A DNA stretch of 64,000 nt from Microbacterium lemovicicum. GTDB lineage: Bacteria > Actinomycetota > Actinomycetes > Actinomycetales > Microbacteriaceae. The notes below the pieces were generated by a model. That model saw only the letters and a list, made by a program, of their open reading frames with translations, was not told the origin of the DNA and ran no database searches. Positions 43,639 to 51,586 of the stretch are shown here, piece after piece. The DNA is taken from assembly GCF_003991875.1 (NCBI RefSeq), contig NZ_CP031423.1:3038001-3102000 (forward strand). Reading direction: 5' to 3'. Position numbers and translations under genes: made by a program. Numbering within the stretch: position 1 is the stretch's first letter; each line of letters begins with the position of its first letter.

Positions 43639-44249
43639 TCCGCCCCGCTCCCCTGACGGTCCATCGCGACCGCGGCGAGGGCCAGCGGACCGGCCATCAC
43701 GAAGACGAGCATCGGGATCACCGAGACCACGGCGCCGGCGGCCGTGACGGCGAGGATCAGCAGAACCGATCCCGCGGCATCCTGCGACATGCGCCGCCAG
43801 GCGGTCGCGACGTTCCTGCGCGCCGGCAGGTCGTCGCGCCACGCTCCGGCCACCCGGAGGCCGACGGCACCCGCCACCGCTGCGAGGACGATGGGCACGA
43901 CGGCCGACACCATCTCGCCGACCCCGAGGAACGGCAGCACCAGGGCATCCAGCAGGATGAACGCCGCGAGGACCGTCGGCGCGATCACGTGCACGAACCA
44001 GTGCCGGCGGATGCGACGCGCGAACGCTCGCCACACGGCACCCACCGTCACATGCCCATCGCCCGCGCGCGCCTCGCGGAGCGCCTGCACGCCGGCCGAC
44101 AGCGCGGCGAACCACGTCACCAGCGGCAGGGACAGCGCGAACACGAGGATGCCGACGTAGAGCACGTCCGCGAAGGCGCGGAAGGTGTCGGAGTGCGGAT
44201 CCAGCCCGCTCCCTCGGCGACGGCGGTCGGCCGCTGCGGGCGCGGTCAC
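43635..44249 (-). CDS. DUF624 (YesL-like) membrane protein
   Basis: A 204-residue membrane protein with about five hydrophobic helices (VLYVGILVFALSLPLVTWFAAL; HVIAPTVLAAFILLDALVLPFLG; IVLAAVAGAVGLRVAG; LLILAVTAAGAVVSVIPMLVFVMAG). YesL proteins of DUF624 accompany pectin and other sugar ABC transporters in Bacillus and Actinobacteria, but no activity is established to my knowledge. GTG 44249 overlaps the permease stop by four bases, and its own stop overlaps the next gene. Confidence 0.82.
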   Translation of the reverse strand: MTAPAAADRRRRGSGLDPHSDTFRAFADVLYVGILVFALSLPLVTWFAALSAGVQALREARAGDGHVTVGAVWRAFARRIRRHWFVHVIAPTVLAAFILLDALVLPFLGVGEMVSAVVPIVLAAVAGAVGLRVAGAWRDDLPARRNVATAWRRMSQDAAGSVLLILAVTAAGAVVSVIPMLVFVMAGPLALAAVAMDRQGSGAE

Positions 44250-45172
44250 CCCTTCATCCCCGAGGTCGCGACGCCGTCGACGAGGTAGCGCTGGAAGATG
44301 GCGAAGAAGATGACCACCGGCAGGATGGCCAGCACGCTCATCGCGAACATCGGGCCGAACGCCGATGCGCTCGTCTGGTCGACGAAGAGACGCAGTCCCA
44401 TCTGCAGGGTGAAGGATTCCGGACGGTTCAAGTAGATGAGCTGGGGGAAGAAGTCGTCCCAGCTCCAGATGAAGGAGAAGATCGTCGTGGTGATCAGCGC
44501 GGGACGCATGAGCGGCAGGATCACCGACCAGAAGGTGCGGTAGGGGCCCGCGCCGTCGATGAGGGCGGCCTCGTCGAGGTCACGCGGGATGCCGCGGATG
44601 AACTGCACCATCAGGAAGACGAAGAACGCCTCGGTCGCCAGGAACTTCGGGAGCACGAGCGGCAGGAAGGTCCCGACCATCCCGAGCTCGTTGAAGATGA
44701 TGAACTGCGGGATCAGCACCACGTGCATGGGCAGCATGATCGTCGAGATCATGAAGGCGAACAGGATGCCGCGGCCCCGGAACTTCAGGCGCGCGAAGGC
44801 GTAGGCGGCCAGCGCGCAGCTGACGACGTTGCCGACGACACTGAGGACCGAGATCGTCAGTGAGTTGCCCAGCAGCTGCCACAGGCTCAGGCCCGCGACG
44901 CCCTGGAAGGCGATCTCGAAGTTCTCGAGCGTGAACTGCTGCGGGATCGGCGTGGGGTTGGTCAGGATCTCGGTGCCTGGCTTGAACGAGGACCCCAGCA
45001 GCCACAGCACCGGATAGAGGAGCAGCGCCAGCAGGACGAAGGAGAACACGTGCCAGAGGACGGACGCCGCGCGCGAGCGGGCTGTGCGCGGACGGCGCCG
45101 CGGCACCGGCGCGCCCGTGATGAGGGTCGCCGTGGCGTCCAGGGCGGTGTCCCGCGGGAGGGTGGCGGTCAT
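44246..45172 (-). CDS. CUT1 sugar ABC transporter permease, MalG type
   Basis: A 308-residue inner-membrane protein with six helices. FSFVLLALLLYPVLWLLGSSFKPGTEI is the typical MalG opening and DEAALIDGAGPYRTFWSVILPLMRPAL is the EAA loop that docks on the ATPase. It pairs with the MalF-type permease encoded just upstream (ATGA overlap at 45169). No ATPase gene is present, so an ATPase made elsewhere, such as MsiK, probably powers the system. Confidence 0.93.
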   Translation of the reverse strand: MTATLPRDTALDATATLITGAPVPRRRPRTARSRAASVLWHVFSFVLLALLLYPVLWLLGSSFKPGTEILTNPTPIPQQFTLENFEIAFQGVAGLSLWQLLGNSLTISVLSVVGNVVSCALAAYAFARLKFRGRGILFAFMISTIMLPMHVVLIPQFIIFNELGMVGTFLPLVLPKFLATEAFFVFLMVQFIRGIPRDLDEAALIDGAGPYRTFWSVILPLMRPALITTTIFSFIWSWDDFFPQLIYLNRPESFTLQMGLRLFVDQTSASAFGPMFAMSVLAILPVVIFFAIFQRYLVDGVATSGMKG

Positions 45173-46137
45173 TTCTCTTCTCCGACGTAGTGGACCCAGC
45201 CGCGCGAGCTGCGGAAGATGAGGGCCGTCACGATGGCGATCACGATGAGCAGGAACCACGCCATGGCCGACGCGTAGCCCATGTCGAAGGCGGTGAAGGC
45301 GCGGTCGTAGAGGTACAGCGTGTAGAACAGCGTCGAGTCGATGGGTCCGCCACGACCGCCGCTGACGACGTAGGCGGACGTGAAGGACTGGAAGGCGCCG
45401 ATCATCTCGAGCACGAGGTTGAAGAACAGCACCGGAGATAGCAGCGGCCAGGTCACCGACCAGAAGCTCCGCCATCTGCCGGCGCCGTCCACCGCCGCGG
45501 CGTCGTACAGCTCGGCCGGCACCTGCTTGAGCCCGGCCAGGAAGATCACCATCGGCGCCCCGAACTGCCACACCGCGAGGCTGACGAGCACGTAGAGGGC
45601 CAGCGAGGGATTCGAGATCCAGCCGCCGATGTCGAGGCCGACCACGTTCAGGGTGTTGTCCACGACGCCGTCGTTCGAGTACAGCGTGCGCCACACGATG
45701 GCCACCGCCACGCTGGCGCCGAGGAGCGACGGCGCGTAGAACGCGGAGCGGTAGAACCCCTGCCCGCGCCGCGGACGGTTGAGCAGCAGCGCGATGCCGA
45801 GGGCGATCGCGAGCTTCAGCGGCACGGCGACGAGCACGTAGTTCAGCGTGACGCCGACGGCCTTCCAGAAACGCGGGTCCTCGGAGAACATCCGCTGGTA
45901 GTTGTCGAACCCGACGAACTGGGGCTGTGTGAAGAGGTCGTAGTCGGTGAACGACAGGATGAGGGATGCCACCATCGGACCGATGGTCAGCAGCGCCGCC
46001 CCGATCACCCAGGGCGACAGGAACACCCACGCTGCTCCCCGCGACGTGCCGGCCGGTCGCCGTCGGCGGGGCCGCGACGCCGAGGTGTAGGGCGGGGGCA
46101 CCGCTCCGGCGCTGATCGCCGGTTCTGTGACCGTCAT
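45169..46137 (-). CDS. CUT1 sugar ABC transporter permease, MalF type
   Basis: A 322-residue permease starting at ATG 46137 with GAAAGGA upstream; a longer frame to 46245 would run into the hairpin region. WVFLSPWVIGAALLTIGPMVASLILSFTDYDL opens the membrane part and ELYDAAAVDGAGRWRSFWSVTWPLL is the EAA loop. The first 35 residues are cytoplasmic and basic, proline-rich. Partner of the following MalG-type permease and of the lipoprotein 46199-47512. Confidence 0.93.
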   Translation of the reverse strand: MTVTEPAISAGAVPPPYTSASRPRRRRPAGTSRGAAWVFLSPWVIGAALLTIGPMVASLILSFTDYDLFTQPQFVGFDNYQRMFSEDPRFWKAVGVTLNYVLVAVPLKLAIALGIALLLNRPRRGQGFYRSAFYAPSLLGASVAVAIVWRTLYSNDGVVDNTLNVVGLDIGGWISNPSLALYVLVSLAVWQFGAPMVIFLAGLKQVPAELYDAAAVDGAGRWRSFWSVTWPLLSPVLFFNLVLEMIGAFQSFTSAYVVSGGRGGPIDSTLFYTLYLYDRAFTAFDMGYASAMAWFLLIVIAIVTALIFRSSRGWVHYVGEEK

Positions 46138-46158
46138 GAGCGTCCTTTCGTGCGGGAG

Positions 46159-46193
46159 GGCCGACCGCCGGGCCCAGGGCACGGCGGTCGGCC
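46159..46193 (-). promoter_or_regulatory. Perfect 12-bp hairpin between binding protein and permease genes
   Basis: GGCCGACCGCCG (46159-46170) pairs with CGGCGGTCGGCC (46182-46193) around an 11-base loop, in the 61-base gap between the binding-protein gene and the permease gene. No T-run. Same position as the hairpins at 10904 and 60064. Confidence 0.7.
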
Positions 46194-46198
46194 GGCGA

Positions 46199-47512
46199 TC
46201 ACTGGATCGCGGAGGTGAAGGTCGCGTAGAGGCTCGTGGCCGCATCCGCGTTGGACTGCTGACCGAAGATCACGTTCTCGTAGGCGAGGGTGAAGTCGGC
46301 GGGCAGGGTGCTGACGCCGGCCGGCGCGAGCGGCTCGGCATCGGAGAACTGCGGCTGGTACTCGAGCACGAAGTCGTTGACGATCTTGTTGCCGCCGGTG
46401 AGGGTCGGAGCGAGCGCCTCGTAGTTCGTCGTGTTCAGCGGGATGCCACGGGTGAGCCCGAGGATCTCCGAGGCCTCGGCGTCGTTGATCAGGAAGTTGA
46501 GGAACTTCGCCGCGACCTCGGGATGGGCGGACTTCGGCGAGATCGCGGCCACATTCGTGCCCGCCATGCTCAGGCCGATGGTGCCCGTGTCGGTGGGCAT
46601 CGGGGCGAGCGCGACATTGCCTTCGCCGAGGGTGTCCACGAAGGCACCCGTGATCGACGCCGCGATGAACTCGCCCGCCGACAGCCCCCGGGCGAAGCCC
46701 GAGTTCTGCATGCTCTGGTCGATCGTCGACGTGGTCTGCGGATCGGTGGTGGCTCCGGAGTCCCGCAGCTCCTGCATCAGATCGAACCATCCCTCGAGAT
46801 CGCGCTCCTCGAAGCCGAGCTGCCCGTCCTCGGTGAAGAGGAGCTTGTCCTGCTGACGCAGCCAGACGGAGAAGAGGGCGATGTAGCCGCCGGGGTCGCT
46901 GATGGCCGCCTTCGCGCCGCCGCTGGCGGAGCGGATCGCCTCGCCGGCGTCCTTGAGGTCGTCCCAGGTGAAGTTCTCGTCGGGGGTCTCGAGGCCCGCG
47001 TCGGCCCAGACGTTCGGGTCGTAGGCCCAGCCGTACGTGGCGGTGCCCAGGGTGAACCCGTACGTCGACCCGTTGATCTTGCCGATCTGCTGCGTCCCCT
47101 CGGGGATGTCGTCGACGGAGATGATGTCACCGACGTACGAGGAGATGTCGGACGTGGCCTGCTTCTCGGTGTACTCCTTCACCGATTCCATCGGGATGAG
47201 GAAGAGGTCGGGCTGCGAGCCGGAGGCGATCTGCGTGGCGAGCTTCGGGATGTAGGAGTCGATCGCCGAGAACGACGTCTCCACCGTGACTCCCGGGTTC
47301 TGCTCCTCGAAGAGGTCGATCGCCTTCTCGGTGAGCTCGGCACGCTCGTCGTTGCCCCACCACTGGAAGGAGATCGTGACATCTCCCCCTTCGGAGGAGT
47401 TCCCCGACGGAGTGGACCCGCCGGAGCATGCCGAGGTGCCGACGACGAGTCCGAGCGCGAGGGCGCCGTAAGCGGTCAGCCGCAGTCCGCGGGTGAAGGG
47501 TGTGTGTGCCAT
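46199..47512 (-). CDS. Sugar ABC transporter substrate-binding lipoprotein (CUT1, family 1)
   Basis: A 437-residue SBP_bac_1 protein. The signal MAHTPFTRGLRLTAYGALAL ends at a lipobox T-S-A-C (Cys29). It continues VTISFQWWGNDERAELTEKAIDLFEEQNPGV, the standard start of family 1 binding proteins, with ASGSQPDLFLIP further on. Binds an oligosaccharide or sugar outside the membrane. GGAG before ATG 47512. The promoter and two LacI-like operators lie at 47581-47641. First gene of the operon down to 42733. Confidence 0.92.
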   Translation of the reverse strand: MAHTPFTRGLRLTAYGALALGLVVGTSACSGGSTPSGNSSEGGDVTISFQWWGNDERAELTEKAIDLFEEQNPGVTVETSFSAIDSYIPKLATQIASGSQPDLFLIPMESVKEYTEKQATSDISSYVGDIISVDDIPEGTQQIGKINGSTYGFTLGTATYGWAYDPNVWADAGLETPDENFTWDDLKDAGEAIRSASGGAKAAISDPGGYIALFSVWLRQQDKLLFTEDGQLGFEERDLEGWFDLMQELRDSGATTDPQTTSTIDQSMQNSGFARGLSAGEFIAASITGAFVDTLGEGNVALAPMPTDTGTIGLSMAGTNVAAISPKSAHPEVAAKFLNFLINDAEASEILGLTRGIPLNTTNYEALAPTLTGGNKIVNDFVLEYQPQFSDAEPLAPAGVSTLPADFTLAYENVIFGQQSNADAATSLYATFTSAIQ

Positions 47513-47580
47513 CTGGTGCAACTCCTCTTTGAGCCGGTATGCCCGGTGCGTGGGGTGCCGAGTCCAACGTGACCGGCGGA

Positions 47581-47607
47581 GAGACCGGTTTCCAGAAACC
47601 GGTTTCT
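47581..47607. promoter_or_regulatory. Two overlapping LacI-type operators
   Basis: AGAAACCGGTTTCT (47594-47607) is a perfect 14-base palindrome matching the core of the 41298-41319 site. GAGACCGGTTTC (47581-47592) is a slightly imperfect copy, centred 14 bases away. They sit just downstream of the -10 box of the binding-protein gene, a repressing position, and between two divergent operons. Confidence 0.72.
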
Positions 47608-47612
47608 CACGT

Positions 47613-47641
47613 ACTGTATCAGCAGGCACTCCGACTGCCAA
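47613..47641 (-). promoter_or_regulatory. Promoter of the CUT1 transporter operon
   Basis: On the minus strand TTGGCA (47641-47636) and TACAGT (47618-47613) are separated by 17 bases, a good -35/-10 pair. The LacI-type sites begin 5 bases downstream of the -10 box. Confidence 0.65.
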
Positions 47642-47676
47642 CACACTTTCGAAGCTCGCACGACAGAAAGGCGATG

Positions 47677-49104
47677 ATGCCCTCCGCCCCCGACGCGCCC
47701 CACCGGTTCCGCAATCCGCTCATCCATCACGACGTCCCCGATCCCGATGTCACCGCGCTCGGCGCGGGAGGATACGCGCTCGTGGCATCGAGCTTCGACC
47801 GCGCCCCGGGGCTCCCCCTCTGGTGGTCCGAAGACCTCATGACCTGGCACGCCGCGGGCCACGCCGGCGGCTGCAGACCGGACGCCCCGGCGGACGGCGG
47901 CGTCTGGGCGCCGAGCATCCGCGAGCATGGCGGGCGCCTGTTCATCGTGTGGGGGGATCCCGACGTCGGGATCCTCGTGGTGGATGCGCCGGGGCTGGGC
48001 GGACCGTGGAGCGCGCCCCGCGTCCTCCTCGCGGGGCGCGGGCTCATCGACGCCTGTCCCATCTGGGACGACGAGCTCGGGAAGGCCTTCGTCGTGCACG
48101 GGTATGCGCGCTCGCGGGCGGGTTTCGCCAACCGCATCGACGTCTTCGAGGCGGACGCGGCCCTGACCGCGGCGCACACCCCGTCGCGGACCGTCATCGA
48201 CGGCGACGCGATCCCCGGGTGCGCGGTCCTCGAAGGCCCGAAGGTCTACCGCCGTGGCGAGGCGCTCTGGATCTTCGCCCCGGCGGGCGGTGTGGCCACG
48301 GGTTGGCAGTACGCCTTCCGCGCGCCGCGCTGGGAGGGACCCTGGGAGCACCGCGTGGTGCTGCAGCAGGGCGGCACGGACGTGAACGGACCGCACCAGG
48401 GCGCATGGGTCGTCGGCGCAGAGGACGAGGAGTGGTTCGCGCACTTCCAGGCCACCGGCGCCCTCGGGCGGATCCTGCATCTGCAGCCGCTGCACTGGGA
48501 TGTCGACGGGTGGCCCGTCATCGGCGATCCGGACCGGCCGGGCGAGCCCGTCGCATCCTGGACGACGCCGCGCGGTGGCAGCACGCGCCCGCCGGCGGAG
48601 CGCCGGGGCGATGACTTCGCCGGCGAGCACCTCGACGCGGGATGGCACACGCGGGGCGCGACCCGCGCCGAGCTCGTGGTGTCCGTCGGCGGCGGGCGGG
48701 TGCGTCTCGCCGGCACGCGGTCCGGGGCCGTCCTGAGGCCCCTGGACGGCGCCCACGCCCACTCCCAGGTGCTGGTGCGCGGTGCGCAGGACGCCGCGGC
48801 GGCGCTGGTCGTGCACGACGGGATCGTGCGGGAGCTCGTGGCCCACGTGGCCGACGCGGATCGCGGAGTGGAGATCCGCACCGTCGAGGCCGACGGTGTG
48901 CGGGTCCGCACCGTGGGCGCGGCATCGGCGGGTGTGAGACTCGGCATCCGCGTCGAGGGCGATCGCGCCACCTTCACCGTCGACGGCGAGGATGTGGGCG
49001 ACACGTTCACGCTCACCGGCCGCCGCTGGACGGGGGCGGAATGGGGCCTGGCCGCCCGCGGGCGCGGTCACGCCGAGTTCGGCCCGGTCGAGGTGTCCCC
49101 GTGA
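47677..49104 (+). CDS. Glycoside hydrolase family 43-like five-bladed propeller protein
   Basis: A 475-residue protein. ATG 47677 is favoured over 47674 by its 5-base distance from GAAAGG. It begins FRNPLIHHDVPDPDVTALG with the catalytic-base Asp in DVPDPD, has GLIDACPIWDDELGKAF at the position of the second aspartate, and GCAVLEGPKVYRRGEALWIF with the presumed acid Glu. From about residue 310 a beta-sandwich domain follows. Related to GH43 enzymes with arabinosidase, xylosidase or galactosidase activity. No signal peptide. It overlaps the M24-like gene by four bases and shares the LacI-controlled intergenic region. Confidence 0.8.
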   Translation: MPSAPDAPHRFRNPLIHHDVPDPDVTALGAGGYALVASSFDRAPGLPLWWSEDLMTWHAAGHAGGCRPDAPADGGVWAPSIREHGGRLFIVWGDPDVGILVVDAPGLGGPWSAPRVLLAGRGLIDACPIWDDELGKAFVVHGYARSRAGFANRIDVFEADAALTAAHTPSRTVIDGDAIPGCAVLEGPKVYRRGEALWIFAPAGGVATGWQYAFRAPRWEGPWEHRVVLQQGGTDVNGPHQGAWVVGAEDEEWFAHFQATGALGRILHLQPLHWDVDGWPVIGDPDRPGEPVASWTTPRGGSTRPPAERRGDDFAGEHLDAGWHTRGATRAELVVSVGGGRVRLAGTRSGAVLRPLDGAHAHSQVLVRGAQDAAAALVVHDGIVRELVAHVADADRGVEIRTVEADGVRVRTVGAASAGVRLGIRVEGDRATFTVDGEDVGDTFTLTGRRWTGAEWGLAARGRGHAEFGPVEVSP

Positions 49105-50180
49105 ACCCGGTCGAGCAGCGCGATGAGCGCGTGACGATGACGGCGCACGACCGCGCGGTCAAACGCGCTCGCGTGCTGGACGTCCTCGCCGCCGCCGGCG
49201 CTGAGGCCGTCTGGCTGACATCGCCCGCCGCGCTGTCGTGGTACCTCGACGGGTCGCGGGTGCACACGAGTCTCCTCGGCCCTCCCGTCGCGGCGGTCCG
49301 CGTGGACGCCGCGGGCGACCTCGTGCGGGTGCACTCCAACGAGGCCGACCGGCTGATCGCCGAGGAGCTGCCGCCCGGCATCCCGGTCGAATCCGTCGCG
49401 TGGCACGCACCGCTCGTCGACGACGGACACGGCCCCGCATGGGACGAGGCGGCTCTGGCCGCTCCGCTGCGGGCCGCCCGAGCCGCCCTCCTGCCCGGTG
49501 AGCTCGGCCGCTATGCGGCGCTCTGCCGCGACACCGCCTCCGCGCTGACGACCGAGCTCGCGCGCACGACCCCCGACGAGACGGAGCGCGACCTGGCCGG
49601 ACGTCTGAGCGCCGCCCTCGTGTCCCTCGGCGCGGACCCGGCCGTGGTGATGGTCGCCGGCGCGTCCCGCCTCCACCACCGGCACCCGCTGCCGACGACG
49701 GCCCCGGTCGGCTCGCGCGTCATGGCGGTGGTCTGCGCCCGTCGCGACGGCATGATCTCCAACGCGACCCGCTGGGTGCGCTTCCGCCCCCCGAGCGGCG
49801 CCGATGCAGCCCGGGACGCCGCGCTGCGCGCCGTCGAGGCCGATGTGTTCCGCGCCACCCGGCCGGGCGTCGCCTTGAGCGAGGTGCTCAGCGAGATCGT
49901 CGCGGCCTACCCCCGCCACGGCTTCGCGCCGGACGAGTGGACGCGTCACCACCAGGGCGGCGCGGCCGGATACGCGGGCAGAGACCCGCGCGCGTCGCCG
50001 GACGCCACCGACGTGGTGCAGGACGGGCAGGCCTTCGCCTGGAATCCCACGGCGCCGTCCGGCAAGACCGAGGACACCGTCCTGGTCGGCGGAGACCGCG
50101 TGACCGTCCTGACCAGAGACGGCGTCTGGCCGGAGACCAGCGTCGACGGCCGCCCCCGACCGCTCGAGTTGCAGCTGTGA
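49101..50180 (+). CDS. M24 (aminopeptidase P/creatinase) fold protein with degenerate metal site
   Basis: A 359-residue two-domain protein of the pita-bread fold. In active M24 peptidases five residues (D, D, H, E, E) bind two metals. Here the first two aspartate positions read VVCARRDG and SNATRWVRF, with Cys or Ala and Asn instead of Asp. The histidine is kept in RHHQGGAAGYAGRD, the first Glu position appears as Asn (AFAWNPTAPSG), and only the last Glu (KTEDTVLV) remains. It is therefore unlikely to be a metallopeptidase. It is coupled by GTGA to the GH43 gene and precedes a sugar oxidoreductase, so a carbohydrate-linked role is more likely. Confidence 0.75.
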   Translation: MNPVEQRDERVTMTAHDRAVKRARVLDVLAAAGAEAVWLTSPAALSWYLDGSRVHTSLLGPPVAAVRVDAAGDLVRVHSNEADRLIAEELPPGIPVESVAWHAPLVDDGHGPAWDEAALAAPLRAARAALLPGELGRYAALCRDTASALTTELARTTPDETERDLAGRLSAALVSLGADPAVVMVAGASRLHHRHPLPTTAPVGSRVMAVVCARRDGMISNATRWVRFRPPSGADAARDAALRAVEADVFRATRPGVALSEVLSEIVAAYPRHGFAPDEWTRHHQGGAAGYAGRDPRASPDATDVVQDGQAFAWNPTAPSGKTEDTVLVGGDRVTVLTRDGVWPETSVDGRPRPLELQL

Positions 50181-50233
50181 CCGGGCCCGCCGTCTCTCCG
50201 CCGTCAGCCGCTCCCCTCATCGGAGGTTCTTCC

Positions 50234-51586
50234 ATGGCCCCCACCGCACCGACGCGCCACCGCTACGCGCTGATCGGCTCCGGCCACCGCGCCGAGATGT
50301 ACGTCGCGGCGATGGCCGGCGATCACGCCGACGTCGCAGAGCTCGCGGTGATCGTCGAGGTGAACCCCACGCGCGCCGCGTACGCCGTCGCCGCCGCCCG
50401 GCGCCACGGCGCCGCCACGGAACCCCGCATCATCCATCCGGACGAGCTCGAGCACGTGCTGGCCGAGGAGCGGATCGACCGCGCGGTCATCTGCACCCCC
50501 GATTCGGCCCACGCGGATCTCCTGGACCGGTGCCTCCGAGCAGGTGTCGACGTCGTGGTGGAGAAGCCGCTCACCATCGATGAGGAGGGCGCCCGACTCG
50601 TGTCCGCTGCGGCGAGGGGGACGGGACGCGATCCGGTCGTGACGTTCAACTACCGGTACTCCCCGCGCAACTCCGCGCTGAAGCGGCTCATCGACTCCGG
50701 CGAGATCGGCGAGGTCACCTCGGTGAGCTTCGAGTGGATGCTGGACACCTCCCACGGGGCGGACTACTTCCGTCGCTGGCACCGCGACAAGAGCAGCTCG
50801 GGCGGCCTGCTCGTGCACAAGTCGTCTCACCACTTCGACCTCGTCAACTGGTGGATCTCCGACATCCCCGCCCGCGTCTTCGCCTCCGGCGGTCTGCGCT
50901 TCTACGGCGCCGACAACGCCCGTCGTCACGGTCGCGTCGTCAGCGGCGAGCGCGGGAGCGCGGACGCCTCGGCGTCGGATCCGTTCGCGCTCGATCTCCG
51001 GCGGGACGAGCGCCTGCGCGCGCTCTACCTCGACGCCGAGCACCACGACGGCTACCGGCGCGACCGGTCGGCGTTCGACGAGGGCATCACGATCGAGGAC
51101 AACCTCGCCGTCATCGTCGACTACCGCGGCGGACCGGTCCTCTCCTACGCGCTGAACGCGCACTCACCGTGGGAGGGCTATCGCGTCGCGGTCAACGGCA
51201 CCCGCGGCCGCGCCGAGCTGGACGTCGTCGAACGCGGCGCCGTCCTGCCGGGCGCCGACGGCCGGATCGCGGTCGACCCGTCGCTGGCGGGCCCCGTCGG
51301 TGCGGGCTACGGACCGCGGCCGAACACCGAGCGCCTGCTGCTCCAGCGGCATTGGGAACCCGCGCAGGAGGTGCCGATCCCGGGCGAAGGAGGCGATCAC
51401 GGCGGCGGCGACCGCCTGCTGCTGCGCGACGTGTTCCGCGGCCCGGAGGACGATCCCCTCGGCCGTGCGGCGGACTACCGCGACGGGCTGCGGTCGATCG
51501 CGGTGGGCATCGCCGCCAACCGCTCCCTGGCGACCGGGATGCCGGTGCTCGTCTCCGATCTCGACATCGAGGTGGACCGACCGTGA
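50234..51586 (+). CDS. Gfo/Idh/MocA-family oxidoreductase
   Basis: A 450-residue NAD(P)-dependent sugar oxidoreductase. YALIGSGHRAEMYVAAMAG is the nucleotide loop, VVVEKPLTIDEEGA the conserved E-K-P motif with the substrate-interacting lysine, and YRYSPRNSALKRLIDSGEIGEV followed by SSGGLLVHKSSHHFDLVNWW gives the substrate domain with the catalytic His. GGAGG is a strong ribosome site. It overlaps the GH63-like gene by four bases. In glycan operons the family oxidises, epimerises or hydrolyses sugars through keto intermediates; the substrate here is unknown. Confidence 0.88.
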   Translation: MAPTAPTRHRYALIGSGHRAEMYVAAMAGDHADVAELAVIVEVNPTRAAYAVAAARRHGAATEPRIIHPDELEHVLAEERIDRAVICTPDSAHADLLDRCLRAGVDVVVEKPLTIDEEGARLVSAAARGTGRDPVVTFNYRYSPRNSALKRLIDSGEIGEVTSVSFEWMLDTSHGADYFRRWHRDKSSSGGLLVHKSSHHFDLVNWWISDIPARVFASGGLRFYGADNARRHGRVVSGERGSADASASDPFALDLRRDERLRALYLDAEHHDGYRRDRSAFDEGITIEDNLAVIVDYRGGPVLSYALNAHSPWEGYRVAVNGTRGRAELDVVERGAVLPGADGRIAVDPSLAGPVGAGYGPRPNTERLLLQRHWEPAQEVPIPGEGGDHGGGDRLLLRDVFRGPEDDPLGRAADYRDGLRSIAVGIAANRSLATGMPVLVSDLDIEVDRP

